From positions 16,439,006 to 16,503,005 of the forward strand of contig NC_092661.1 of assembly GCF_032118995.1 (NCBI RefSeq): a stretch of DNA of 64,000 nucleotides. The letters run 5' to 3'. The notes under the pieces were generated by a model, which made no database searches, was not told where the DNA came from, and saw only the letters and a program-made list of their open reading frames with translations. The translations under genes were made by a program, and so were the position numbers. The stretch comes from Asterias amurensis. Taxonomy: Eukaryota; Echinodermata; Asteroidea; Forcipulatida; Asteriidae. Positions 10,869 through 21,044 of the stretch are shown one piece after another (the first letter of the stretch is position 1; each line of letters begins with the position of its first letter).

Positions 10869-11241
10869 TAAAGACACTGGACACTATTTTTGTCAAAGAC
10901 CAGTCTTCTCACTTGGTGTATCTCAACATGCATAAAATAACAAACCTGTGAAAATTTGAGCTCAATTATTGTTCGTCGAAGTTGCGAGATAAGTATGGAA
11001 GAAAAAAACACGAAGTTGTGTGCTTTCTGATGCTTGATTTCGAGATCTCAAATTCTAAATCTGAGGTCTCGGAATCAAATTCGTGGAAAATTACTTCTTT
11101 CTCAAAAACTACATCACTTCAGAGGGAGTCGTTTCTTACATGTTAAATACTACCAACCTCTCTCCATTACTCGTTACCAAGTGAGGTTTTGTGCTAATAA
11201 TTATTTTGAGTAATAACACCAATAGTGTCCACTGCCTTTAA
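10869..11241. mobile_element. TTAA-family A MITE, inverted
   Basis: A nearly complete copy running from TAAAGACACTGGACAC to AGTGTCCACTGCCTTTAA, with the central palindrome TTTCGAGATCTCAAATTC facing CTGAGGTCTCGGAAT. The left terminus has lost one base of TTAA. Confidence 0.85.
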
Positions 11242-11744
11242 CTGCAGTTGCCATTAAATGTTATGAGTATATCATCAAAATATATAATCCTTGAGTCAAA
11301 CTTATCCTAGAGCCACCCTCTGTTCAAAACACCATGGAGGTATATTATGTTGTCTACCTCCATGGACACACTTTATGCTAGCCTTTAATCAAGGCGCACG
11401 CGGTGGCGGTGGCGGCGGCAACCTCAGAAAAAAAACAAGTGGGGTCGATTTCACAAATAGTTAGGACTAGTCTCCCGAACAATTCGATTAATCTACTCTG
11501 CGGTAGTAGATTGTAGCAAGACATTTATCTAAAGAACAAACTCTACCTGGCAAGTAGATACACACATGGTGTTGTTACAGCAATTATGATACCTCCATGC
11601 TATGCCTCAAATCACATTTTTAGTTACTAAACTGCTATTCAAAAAATGTTCTCGATTTAAGCTATTCATACTCCCAGATAGTGATAAACCAAGTGCTTGT
11701 ATGAGAGAGAGATCGGTTGTTGCCCTCGGTGGTAGGCTGAACAT
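11242..11744. other. No gene; fragment of the GCCTTTAATCAAGGCGCACG element
   Basis: At about 11380-11430 the sequence TAGCCTTTAATCAAGGCGCA matches the terminus of the MITE at 30809-31149. The rest of the stretch is unrecognised; it includes a GGACTAGTC... TCTACCTGGCAAGTAGATAC stretch that resembles sequence near 58600. Confidence 0.45.
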
Positions 11745-12420
11745 GAAATCTCCCCTCGAGGCTCGTGAATGAGTCGCCCCAAGCATAGGTCAATCCCCGT
11801 CCATAATCACCTTTCACCTTACATTCATTTCACATGGAGACACGCCCATCCAACAATACATGCAAGTACACGTACATGTACATGTAGACATGACATGTTT
11901 ACTGGACACACTGTACACAACATGCAAACGACCGAAAGAAAGCTTTCCAAATCTGTGTTTTAATTGGTCCGAGGCGATGTATGTCATCAGGGCCCAATTT
12001 CATAGCTCTGCTTACCGTAAGCACAGAATCGGCGCTTACGGAAGCAGGGAATTCTGTGCTTACGGCAAGCGTATTTCACGGGTTAGCGGTGAATTTGGGC
12101 TTCTGCGCGTGCGTACTTCACGTTACTAGGCATTCTACGCTTACAAGGCTAGCGCAGAAATTCGGCGCTTGCACGTAAGCGGGGAATCGCGATCGTAAGC
12201 GCAGAATTCGGCGGTAAGCAGAGCCATGAAATTGGGCCCTGCACCCACAATCATCTCTTGACCAATCAAAATCTGGAAAGCTTACGTCACTGAACGTTTA
12301 TCAAATGAAATAATTGTATCCAATGAAATCGCTGGTTCTAAAAAGCAAGTAAAAGTACATACAGGGGACCAGTCTACCATTGTGGGTATTTTGCCAAGTT
12401 CCTTGGATGGGAAGATCATC
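11745..12420 (+). repeat. Direct duplication, unit 1
   Basis: It shares with 12836-13450, in the same order, CGAGGCTCGTGAAT, CATTCACCTT-type sequence, CATTTCACATGG, ACATGCAAGTACA, AATCTGTGTTTT, GTCCGAGG and TAATTGTATCCAATG. An unrelated MITE (11990-12240) interrupts it after the GTCCGAGGCGATG block, which is not where the other unit is interrupted. Confidence 0.7.
11990..12240. mobile_element. Palindromic MITE with GGGCCCAATTTCAT termini, long GC-rich arms
   Basis: It starts GGGCCCAATTTCATAGCTCT and ends with the inverted AGCCATGAAATTGGGCCC. Between them are multiple GCTTACGGTAAGC-like palindromic modules. It shares terminus style with the elements at 40579-40826 and 48438-48680 but differs internally. 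Confidence 0.8.
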
Positions 12421-12745
12421 TAACCTTTCCGTGGGCTATGTATCCTCTGCATTGAAGCCAATCGTCTCCTCGCTTCTTTGTTCAACCCAACAACAGCTAG
12501 ACTTGCTTCCAAGTCTGTGGTCGTGATTATTTTTTGTCTGCCTGAAAGCGAATAGACTTATCATGGTGCAGTCATCTTGAATTTTTTCCATTGACATCAA
12601 TGTAACCAAACCGAGGCTGGACGAACAAAATAGTGTGGTTCCTGGTTGCAAAATGATTATTAGCACTCTTTGTTGTTATTCGATACAAGGAACATGACTA
12701 AGATGCAGCATGATAAAGGTCCATAAAGCTTAGCTGGAAATAGCG
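12400..12745. repeat. Interspersed repeat, copy 1
   Basis: GGGAAGATCATCTA, CATCTTGAATT, CCATTGACATCAATG, AACCGAGGCTGGA, GAACAAAATAGT and GCATGATAAAGGTC recur in order at about 19455-19645. It has no open frame and its class is unknown. Confidence 0.65.
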
Positions 12746-12835
12746 CCCTCTTGTGGATTAGCCCCCAACATTAAACTCGGATCACTGAGGATCCTTGCCC
12801 ATCGGTTTGTACACACCTAGCTGAACTTCTGACGT

Positions 12836-13450
12836 CACACTTCGAGGCTCGTGAATAACTTCAGAGACCGGCCTCCAAACCGGCGTGTACATTCACCTTT
12901 GACCTCTATTCATTTCACATAGTAGATACGCTCTCAAACTCTACATCATCATTACATGCAAGTACATCCACATTCCACATGCAAGTACTCTTGGCCCAAT
13001 TCCATGGCTCTGCTTACCGCTGAATTGTGCGCTTACGATTACGATTCCCCGCTTACGTGCAAGCGCCGAATTTCTGCGCTTGCCTTGTGAGCGTATGTCT
13101 AGTAACGGGGAGTACGCACGCGCAGAAGCCACAATTCGCCGCTAACCCGTGAAATGCGCTTGCCGTAAGCACAGAATTCCCTGCATCCGCAAGCGCCGAT
13201 TCTGTGCTTACGGTAAGCAGATATATGGCACAGTATGTAATACCACACGCGTGGACACACGCAGCCGACCGATAGTTAAGTTTTAACCATAATCTGTGTT
13301 TTGAATGATCGTCCGAGGTGACCTCAGACCCATCGAAACAAACCCAGATAAAGTAGCTTTTAGTCAATGCATTTATCCAATGATTTTATAATTGTATCCA
13401 ATGGAATCAGTGGATCTGAACATCAGGTGCGTGTCGGGCCCAGTCAGTAC
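12836..13450 (+). repeat. Direct duplication, unit 2
   Basis: This is the second copy of the segment at 11745-12420, about 1.09 kb downstream and in the same orientation. Its flanking blocks match, but it carries its GGGCCCAATT-type MITE at a different place and in the opposite orientation. The two copies are substantially diverged, so the duplication is not recent. Confidence 0.7.
12990..13216. mobile_element. Palindromic GCTTACGG-type MITE, inverted relative to 11990-12240
   Basis: It starts TTGGCCCAATTCCATGGCTC and continues through GCTTACGATTACGATTCC, AAGCGCCGAATTTCTGCGCT and GATTCTGTGCTTACGG, the reverse complement of the order seen at 11990-12240. The far terminus is degraded near 13216. 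Confidence 0.75.
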
Positions 13451-13661
13451 AAACCCTACTCCCCTATATGGCAAATATGATTGTAGTCTAGCAGTGGATG
13501 AAGCAATCTGACTGGTCAGAATTTCAAAATGCATTTCCAAATTAAGACGTACGTTTATTGGGTTAGAGTTTAGAAACACAACATTGATGCTCATGTAACT
13601 AACTGCCGCTGCTCAATTCAACTTGCAGTTTTAGTAAATCAAAAAGATTCTTCGTTTGTTC

Positions 13662-14040
13662 ATTAGGATTTGGGTTCTTTTTTGTAACACAAAACACAAT
13701 GTTTACAGATTTACATTAAACTTACACCGTTTGAAAATAATGATATAGTAGAAAGCTTCCCTGAATGGTGAGGAGCTGTATTTTTTTTTTTTAGAAATGA
13801 GTGAAATGATGTAATGAAAATACGTTTTTAGATGCTAAAATAATTTTCGTCTCATGATCAGTGAGACGAAAATTATTTTCATGACATTGTTTTACTCATT
13901 TCTAAAAAAACTACAGCACCTCAGCAAGTAATATTTTCAGAGAAGCTTTTAACTATTATTATCTTCAAACTGTGTTCGCTTAATGTAAATCTGTGGACTT
14001 TGTGTTTTTTGTCCCCAAAAAGTACATAGACCCTTTAGTT
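13662..14040. mobile_element. TTAA-family E MITE
   Basis: Arms read TTAGGATTTGGGTTC at the left and AAGTACATAGACCCTTTAG at the right. The centre holds ATAATTTTCGTCTCATG facing GTGAGACGAAAATTAT, flanked by TTACTCATTTCT on both sides. It is a structural palindrome with no open frame. Confidence 0.8.
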
Positions 14041-14599
14041 AAATATAAACAACGATGGAAAAACCACTTGACGATTCCACTCAAACCCCAAGACATGTTT
14101 TGGTCAGTGAGATCAGGTATTTTATGATGTCTATTTTTCAACACTTGATAAAATTTTGTAAGCTCTAAATTATAAATACCATATGCCACCAAGCACTAAC
14201 AACAATGAGCAAAGAAATCTTCTTTAATTCGGACGCACGGAAATTTTATTGACTGCTCATTAATTTTGCCGAAATTTACCAGGAAAACCTATGATTAAAA
14301 AAACCCCATTATGGTTCCATTTCTGGCAACAGACGCGGCCAACAGAGGGGGTGTGTGGTCTGCTGATTGGCCAGCTCTCAAGGATCAGTGTTGTAAATTT
14401 CACCTATTAATAAATGAATTTAACACAAGAGGTTCAAGTCTGAGCTGGCAAGATAGAGCACGTGTGTTTGCCAATCTGCGGGCAAGCTTTTTGGCTGATG
14501 CTGAGAAATAACCGCGATTTCAGACTTGAAACCAAGTCTAAACAACAGCTACTCTCTTGAGAGGCTTGTGCCGTAAATTATTTACTATTATTCCAACGA
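14041..14599. other. No gene recognised
   Basis: A 66-codon open frame at 14311-14511 shows no family resemblance and no splice context. It is not called as a gene. Confidence 0.45.
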
Positions 14600-14959
14600 T
14601 TAAAGACATTTACACTATCGTTAATTGTGAAGACCAGTCTTCTTACTTGGTGTATCTTAACACATGCTTAAAATAACAAACCTGTGAAAATTGCGAGATA
14701 ATAATGAAAGAAAGAATACCCTTGTCACACGAAGTTGAGTGCTTTCAGAAGCTTGATTTCGAGATCTCAAATTATAAATCTGAGGTCTCGAAAACAAATT
14801 CGTGGAAAATTACTTCCTTCTCGAAAACTACGTTACTTCAGAGGGAGCCGTTTCTCACAATGTTTTAAACTATCAACCTCTCCTAATTTTTCACAACAAA
14901 GTAAGGTTTTATGCTAATAATTATTTTGAGTAATTACCAATAGTGTCCACTGCCTTTAT
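14600..14959. mobile_element. TTAA-family A MITE, inverted
   Basis: It runs from TTAAAGACATTTACACTATC to AGTGTCCACTGCCTTTA and contains the family A centre TTTCGAGATCTCAAATTA facing CTGAGGTCTCGAAAAC. It lies just outside GCNT arm 2. Confidence 0.8.
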
Positions 14960-15041
14960 AAGCACTTAAAACGAAAATCAATTTTTTTTTCCGGTGTGTC
15001 ATTACAAGTAGTCATAATATAAATCCCTAATCCGTACGGAT

Positions 15042-15535
15042 CGTAGTCTCGTGTAAAACGATTAAAGGCACTAATGGTTCCACCTCATTAGTATAAAATA
15101 ATCATCTACTCCATAGGAACCGTATAGTCTCATGAACATGTACATGATTAAAGGCATAATGGTTCCACCTCATTAGTAATAAATAAACCTCTACTCCATA
15201 GGAACCGTAAAGTCTCATGTACATGTACAACGATTAAAGGCACAATGGTTCTCCGCCTCATTAGTAATAAATAAACCCCTATTCCATAGGAACCGTAGTC
15301 ACATGTACAGTGATTAAAGGCACAATGGTTCCAGCTCATTAGTAATAAATAAACCTCTACTCCATAGGAACCGTATAGTATCATGAACATGTACATGATA
15401 AGGCACAATGGTTCCACCTCATTAGTATAAAATAATCCTCTACTCCATAGGAACCGTATAGTCTCATGAACATGTACATGATTAAAGGCACAATGGTTCT
15501 CCGCCTCATATAGTAATAAATAAACCCCTAAAGAT
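15042..15535. repeat. Minisatellite, unit about 80-87 bp, six copies
   Basis: Each unit contains AATGGTTCCACCTCATTAG, CTCCATAGGAACCGTA, TAGTCTCATG and ATTAAAGGCAC. Unit starts fall near 15073, 15158, 15244, 15323, 15408 and 15492. About three weakly conserved units are visible in arm 1 (9440-9680), so the array probably expanded only in arm 2. Confidence 0.8.
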
Positions 15536-15579
15536 CACTTCATTCATAAAAAACCGTAATCTAATGAACTACTAATCAT

Positions 15580-15690
15580 TTCTCCTGAAGAGGAGCAGAG
15601 TACACTGTTCGAAACGTCGAGACCAAACCGGCTCTTTTCAGAGCCACCACTCCTTCAAAAGAGATTTACCATGGTTGTACCCGCACGTTT
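15580..15690 (+). repeat. Structured-RNA-like repeat segment, copy 1
   Basis: CTGAAGA at 15585 is followed by a six-pair hairpin (GAGCAG, loop AGTACA, CTGTTC) and GAAACGTCGAGACC, then a second hairpin GGCTC-TTTTCA-GAGCC. The same layout recurs at 58639-58740 and 63246-63330. Such CTGA...GAAAC segments occur at the ends of Penelope-like elements, but no reverse transcriptase is present here. Confidence 0.55.
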
Positions 15691-16065
15691 ACTGTTATTT
15701 ATTAACATTTATATTTAAAGTTACTCTAATTCTCCACACCATGCAAACTTGCTTCAAACACCATTTAAAAAATAAAAAAATAAAATAACCCGTAAACGTC
15801 TCATTTTAAATGATAAAAAGCAATAGTGGTTTCAAAAACTCAAGACCCACATTGACAAAAGACTCTGAAAACGTCCGGGTCCAAATTGACTCGGATACCG
15901 TTCCGGTGGGACGTCCTGAACAAATTTTCTGGTCAATAACTGTCTCAAAATGACGCAGAAAAGGGTAAAAGTTACACATAATCCAAAAAGGTCTAACCAC
16001 TTTCTGGGTCAATGTAACTGAAGTTTGGCCAGGCCCGCTAGCTAGACCAGCATGCATCTTTATTA

Positions 16066-16400
16066 CAACTTTTTATAAACCTTTCTTTTGCAACGTCACA
16101 GCCCGAGTTTTTGCCAACCCAGATTGGAAAACTATGGAAAGCCCAAAGTGCAAATCAAGAAAAGATCGTTATTTTTTTGTAACAATGTAACAAAGTTTGT
16201 TGATTTTGTTTCAAACAAAACAAAACAACTAATTATGAGAGGTATTTTATTTAATTGAAAGTTTGCAGAAAATGTTGAATTTGTTAAGACATCTGTTTTT
16301 ACGATTGAGTGTTTTACTAACATTCGGCCGACCATGCCAACCAAGGCGGTTTGTTTATCGACAAAAGAAATGTCTATACAAGCCTATGCGCGCGCGTGCC
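16066..16400. mobile_element. MITE with TATAGAC-TTTCTTTTG termini, in the 3' flank of GCNT copy 2
   Basis: It starts TTTATAAACCTTTCTTTTGC and ends GACAAAAGAAATGTCTATA. An opposite-orientation copy lies at 25745-26035 and shares AACGTCACAGCCCGAGTTTT and CACTCAATCGT-type internal blocks. Copy 1 of the GCNT duplication lacks it, giving an empty-site comparison. Confidence 0.75.
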
Positions 16401-16420
16401 GAGTTAATTGCAATAAAGGT

Positions 16421-18061
16421 TCATGGTACGAGAGCCGTGTGATTTTGCCAGACAAGATTCGTGACCGGGAAATTACTCAGTTTTTCCGACTCTAAAGGGT
16501 TTCTAGTTCTGTTGTTCAGCGCTTCCTCGATACACTGTATTGCCACTGGGTCGAAACTGTAGTGGAACTTATTAGCAAAGAGGTAAGGTTGTGTTGCGAG
16601 GTAGTCCAGGTACCCGACTCCAAACACGCACACTGCTCTGACGTATTTACCGCGGCAGGCTGGGTGCTTCTTGATGTCACCCCATTTCATGAACCTCACG
16701 TTTTCGTCCCACGTTGCGTGAGGATACCCACCCGGTGTCCCAGCCCCCCGCTGGAGGGTCGCCCAGAAATGCTCGTCCGGACTGAATGTGTCATTTGACC
16801 ATTCCAAGAGGTCAACGCCCTGTGGACTGGTCAGCATATAGTCAACAAACGCCCACGTGGCCGCGTAGTAGGCGTTGCCGAAGTGGACGGTAAAGTTATG
16901 CGGTGGAGGTTCTTTTAATCTTGTTGTCATCATGACATGCCTGTATTTAGTTATGTGATGGTGTTTCGTACGTCCTTTTATATAAGGAGGTGGTAGAATA
17001 CCAGTGATGTCATTATGACGCTTGTAAGCCTTGAGTTGTCGTACGATCTCAAGGTTCGTTTTCAACGGGAAGTCTTGCCCGCATAAATTCATCACGTATC
17101 TCCAGCGGTAAATTGAACCTCTCTTTCTCGATAGATCCCTCATGCAGTTGACATCAGCCAGAAGCTTCGTGTATCCAGCATACTGGACATCTTCAAGTTT
17201 AGACGCAATGAACACATTTTCGAAGCAGCCTGTCATGGAGCGTATAGCCTCGTGGAATTCTCTGGAGGACTTTGCATCGGGGTGAATGCAGTAGAGGTTC
17301 TGAGGTTGGTATATCGCCCGTAGGAGGCGCTCGACCTGCGCGGCTTCTTTGTGAGCAACAATGATGTAAGCAACCTGGAACCCGGCCTCCTCTTCCGTTC
17401 CGGGGTTTGTTGGGAAACGTCTCAATCGTTTGTACGAATAGCAGTCGCGCGTCCACGTTCGTACCTCACCATCGCTCGGTACAGCAACGGACCCATTCGT
17501 CTTAAGGCGCTCCTTTTGTAGCATTTCATAAGTTGTCCTCAATGCCTTTTTATCACCGGAAAATATAGCAGGGCAGTCGGCCTTCCAATGCCGGTGATAA
17601 GGTGATATGAACGTATTGTACGAGTCGGGAACATCTTGAGGCACTGCGTGGTCGCTGCTTTGATTGCCACGCTGTTCTAGAGGTGATTGCCCTACTAGAT
17701 GAGGGAGTTGCCTCAACTGAGGTGACTGCCCCAATCGAGGTACATGTCCCAATTCAGGTGACTGCCCCAATTGAGGCGACTCCCCCAATTGAGGTAACTC
17801 CCCAAATTGAAGTGACTTCCCCAACGGGGGAAATTGTTTCACATGGTTCGAAGCCAACGCATCTCCACCACCGCCACCAACATGTCTTTTCTCAATCATG
17901 CCAAGCTGAGCCTCGGCCGGTAGCTTCGGTCCACCGTCTCCAAGTTCTCCAAGAGGTTTACGATCTCTTTGGAGGCTGAGAAGGATTATCTGGAAGAAGC
18001 CAAACAGGATGCAGAAGACGACGAACATGCGCATGGATCGCTGACGCAGAAACATCGACAT
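16421..18061 (-). CDS. GCNT-like: Core-2-type beta-1,6-N-acetylglucosaminyltransferase, copy 2
   Basis: This 546-residue intronless GT14 enzyme is nearly identical to the copy at 7425-9056. It has the same short cytoplasmic tail, a membrane anchor at 12-30, the LGQSPQ-type stem repeats, NLCGQDFPLKTN and SPDEHFWATL. The first 540 or so residues align without gaps. Differences are few: Val/Leu at 174, Asp/Glu at 281, Arg/Lys at 299, a cluster at 373-391 (Asp/Tyr, Arg/Met, Asn/Thr, Tyr/His, Leu/Phe, Ile/Val), and single changes at 477, 500, 508 and 526. The C-terminus ends ALVP instead of V because of a one-base indel. The start is the ATG that matches the one in copy 1. Both frames are intact, so both may be functional; convergent orientation means the two genes point at each other across a 7.4-kb spacer. 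Confidence 0.9.
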   Translation of the reverse strand: MSMFLRQRSMRMFVVFCILFGFFQIILLSLQRDRKPLGELGDGGPKLPAEAQLGMIEKRHVGGGGGDALASNHVKQFPPLGKSLQFGELPQLGESPQLGQSPELGHVPRLGQSPQLRQLPHLVGQSPLEQRGNQSSDHAVPQDVPDSYNTFISPYHRHWKADCPAIFSGDKKALRTTYEMLQKERLKTNGSVAVPSDGEVRTWTRDCYSYKRLRRFPTNPGTEEEAGFQVAYIIVAHKEAAQVERLLRAIYQPQNLYCIHPDAKSSREFHEAIRSMTGCFENVFIASKLEDVQYAGYTKLLADVNCMRDLSRKRGSIYRWRYVMNLCGQDFPLKTNLEIVRQLKAYKRHNDITGILPPPYIKGRTKHHHITKYRHVMMTTRLKEPPPHNFTVHFGNAYYAATWAFVDYMLTSPQGVDLLEWSNDTFSPDEHFWATLQRGAGTPGGYPHATWDENVRFMKWGDIKKHPACRGKYVRAVCVFGVGYLDYLATQPYLFANKFHYSFDPVAIQCIEEALNNRTRNPLESEKLSNFPVTNLVWQNHTALVP

Positions 18062-18197
18062 GCTTCGTTGGGTTTTTGTAGATCTTCTACCAAACAGCAA
18101 GAACTATCATGTCGCAACTCATCGGCAATGACCTACATACAAATACCAAATCAACAATAAAGTGTTACAAGGTGGCACAGTGGGGTGTTTTTTTATA

Positions 18198-18550
18198 TAA
18201 ATGCAGTGGACACTACTGGTAATTACTCAAAATATAGATCAGCATAAAAACTTACTTGGTAACGAGCAACGGAGAGCTGTTGATAGTATAAAACATTGTG
18301 AGAACAACTTCCTCTAAAGTAACCTGGTTTTTGAGAAAGAGGTAATTTCTCACTAAAATAACAAAAGACTTCTTCCTATCTGAAGGCACACGAATTTCTA
18401 AAAACAGGGTGTTTTTAAGTTTCATAATTTTCTTGCAACTTCAGGCGAATTGAACCCAAATTTTCACGGGCTCGTTATTTTATGTATATGTTGGGTACCG
18501 AGTGAGACTACTGGTCTTTGACAATTACCAATCGTGTTTGGTGCCGTTAA
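18198..18550. mobile_element. TTAA-family A/B MITE, diverged
   Basis: The left end is ATAAATGCAGTGGACACTAC and the right end is ACCAATCGTGTTTGGTGC, then CGTTAAG. The body carries GAGCTGTTGATAGTAT and AACAAAAGACTTCTTCC, the family B type centre. It lies just beyond the 5' homology limit of GCNT copy 2. Confidence 0.75.
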
Positions 18551-18782
18551 GTGATATTTGAAGCTTGGAGCAAGTTCGAGTGAGGCACTATGGTCTACTT
18601 TAATCGACCATTGGTTGATTTTGCCTGGTGCCCAGGATGTATTCAATGCATAGGTAACCATGGAACATTGACCAGTGGTTTACACATGGTCGCCACCCGA
18701 ACTTGCTCTTGGCTGTGGAGAGCTTGGTGTTTTTATCCGCCTTAGAGAGTTTTCCGAGTTCCATTGACGGGAAGATCATCTA

Positions 18783-19171
18783 TTAAAGGCAGTATGGACA
18801 CTATTGGTAATTACTCAAAATAATTTTTAGCGTAAATCCTTTCTCGGTGACGAGCAATGGGGAGAGGTTGATGGTACAAAACATTATGAGAAACGGCTCC
18901 CTCTGAAGGGCCATACTTTCGAGAAAAAAAAGTAATTATTCACGAATTTGATTTCGAGACCTCAGATTTAGAACTTGAGGTCTCGAAATCAACCATCTAA
19001 ACGCACACAACTTCGAGTGACAGAGGTTTTTTGTCTTTCATTATTATCTCGCAAGTTCGAAGACCGATTGAGCTTACATTTTCACAGGTTTGTTATTTTA
19101 GGCATATGTTGAGATACACCAACTGTGAGGGCTAGTCTTTGACAATTACCAATAGTGTCCACTGCCTTTAA
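18783..19171. mobile_element. TTAA-family A MITE
   Basis: A complete copy running from TTAAAGGCAGTATGGACA to AGTGTCCACTGCCTTTAA. The central palindrome is TTTCGAGACCTCAGATTTAG facing CTTGAGGTCTCGAAATC. Confidence 0.9.
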
Positions 19172-20297
19172 TAAACCCACTATAATAAACGTTATAAACT
19201 ATTAACAGTAAACGGGGGGGGGGGGGGGGGTTACAATCATGTAATGATACTATTTTGAGGGAGTATTGTCAATGAAAAGAGTCGGTTAGAATGGTTTCAA
19301 ACCGTAGACTCTGCTCGTCTATAACATCTTTCATTGTTCACACGACTTATCTCGGCGATTCTAAACAGGGACGCAAACTTCCGATTGATTTACACCCATG
19401 CGAGTTCGTTGCAAACGACCTGCACTAGAAAGCTTGTGTGATACGGGCTATATACACCTTTATCACGGCTTAGCCGCATCTTGAATTACTCCCATTGATA
19501 TCAACGGAACTAAACCGAGGCTGGAAGAACAAAATAGTCTGGTTTCTGTTTTCAAATTGGTTATTAGGATTGATCATTGTTTATTCTACACGAGGAAAAT
19601 GAACAAAATGGAGGTAGCATGATAAAAGGTCTTTATAGTAATGGTGTTGTACTTAGTTTCAACTTCTTGTATAAAAAACAAACAAAAAAACTGTCGGATT
19701 AGTCAATTTTTGTGTAGTGGTGCGCACACAATATACTGGGTGGTAACATGTGGGGTGATGGTGAAGGTTTCTTCGAATCAAATTGTTAACTTTTGAAGGA
19801 TCTACAACTTGGTGTTTGTTTTAGCCATGAGAAGACGTCTGTGTTCTATTGATCATAAAAGTACATGTGTGGGCCCTACATCATAAAATATAAGCTGAAC
19901 ACGAATCAGCCAAATCGGTTATGCCAAACCAAGTCATTGTAAAAACAGCACCTACAATGAAAGTGGAACACTCCAAAAACTGTATAATGGTTTAATTTCG
20001 CGGTTGAATTGAATCACTTAGAAGCCACCCCCCCCCCTTTCCTCACCCTGACCTTGACGGAGAGGTGAGGTATAAAGTGCACATAAATCACTCATCAATA
20101 TTATTAATCTCTTTTGTGAGTAGTATTGGTTCTGCAAAGAACCGCTGGCTGACAAGTTTCTTTTCAAAACACCGGGGAGGTAGAAATGATGCTACCGCAA
20201 ACCTCACCTTGGGTTGGAATGCCCATCCCACAATAAGCGGCTAAAGCCCTAATTGCTGTAGGATGGAATTTTTACTACTACAGTCACATGATCCCTT
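19172..20297. other. No gene; second copy of an interspersed repeat and a G-run
   Basis: A run of G residues lies at about 19208-19230. 19455-19645 repeats the segment at 12400-12745 in the same orientation (AACCGAGGCTGGAAGAAC, GCATGATAAAAGGTC). No coding exon is visible. Confidence 0.55.
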
Positions 20298-20653
20298 TTG
20301 AATTTATGTACTTTTTGTAGGACAAAAAACAAAATGTCCACAGATTAACACTCAACTTAAACAGTTTGAAGATAACGATAGTAAGCTTCCCTGAAAATAT
20401 TACGTGCCGAGGTGCTGTAGTTTTGGGGATAATGAGTAAACAATGTCATGAAAATAATTTTGGTCTCATGAGACCAAAATTATTTTTTAACATTTATACA
20501 AACGTATTTTCATTACATTGTTTTACTCATTTCTCAAAAACTACAGCACCTCAGTACATAAACTTTGAAGGGAAGCTTTCCACTATCATTATCTTCAAAC
20601 CCTGTAAGTTTAATGTAAATCTGCGGACATTTTGAAAAAGTGCCCAAATCCTT
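20298..20653. mobile_element. TTAA-family E MITE
   Basis: It runs from TATGTACTTTTTGTAGGAC to AAGTGCCCAAATCCTTTTG. The central palindrome is AATTTTGGTCTCATGAGACC followed by AAAATT, flanked by TGAGTAAACAATGTCAT and inverted TTGTTTTACTCATTTC. Its right end abuts the family C element that follows, with the expected TTAA mutated to TTGA. Confidence 0.85.
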
Positions 20654-21044
20654 TTGAAGGAACACGTTGGCTTGGATCCGTCGAGTTGGTCTTTGGAAAG
20701 CATTTGTAACCGTTTGTTATAAAATGCATGTGATTAGAAAGATATTTTAAAAGTAGAATACAATGATCCACACAAGTATTGCTCAAAATTGCGTGGTTTT
20801 CCTTTTTACCTCGTCGACTAACAAGGTAGGCCATTTATGGGAGTCAAATGTTTGATTCCCATAAATGGCCGACCGTGTTAGTTCGCACAGTAAAAGGAAA
20901 ACCACGCAATTTCGAGGCAAACTTGTGTGGATCATTGTATTCTACTTTTAAAACATCTTTCCAACCATATGCATTATTAACAAAACGGTTACAAACGCTT
21001 TTTATAGACCAACTCGTCCGATCCAAGGCAACGTGTTCCTTTAA
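20654..21044. mobile_element. TTAA-family C MITE
   Basis: A near-perfect palindrome running from TTGAAGGAACACGTTGGC to GCAACGTGTTCCTTTAA. The centre reads GGCCATTTATGGGAGTC and its inverted copy around AAATGTTTGAT. No open frame spans it. Confidence 0.9.

Larger units (their letters stand above)
15000..18167 (-). repeat. Arm 2 of inverted segmental duplication
   Basis: This is the reverse complement of 7326-9690, with extra material: a MITE in the 3' flank (about 16066-16400) and an expanded minisatellite (15042-15535). The homologous blocks are the 5' flank to about 18167, the coding region, and the 3' flank (AAACGTCTCATTTTAAATGA near 15796 and CCGTACGGATCGTAGTCTC near 15030). The two coding regions differ by only about 13 residues. 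Confidence 0.8.

Noticed and set aside
15580-15690. Canonical hammerhead ribozyme
   Set aside because: An extra base separates CTGAAGA from the stem, and stems I and III could not be drawn with confidence; kept only as a structured segment of interest.
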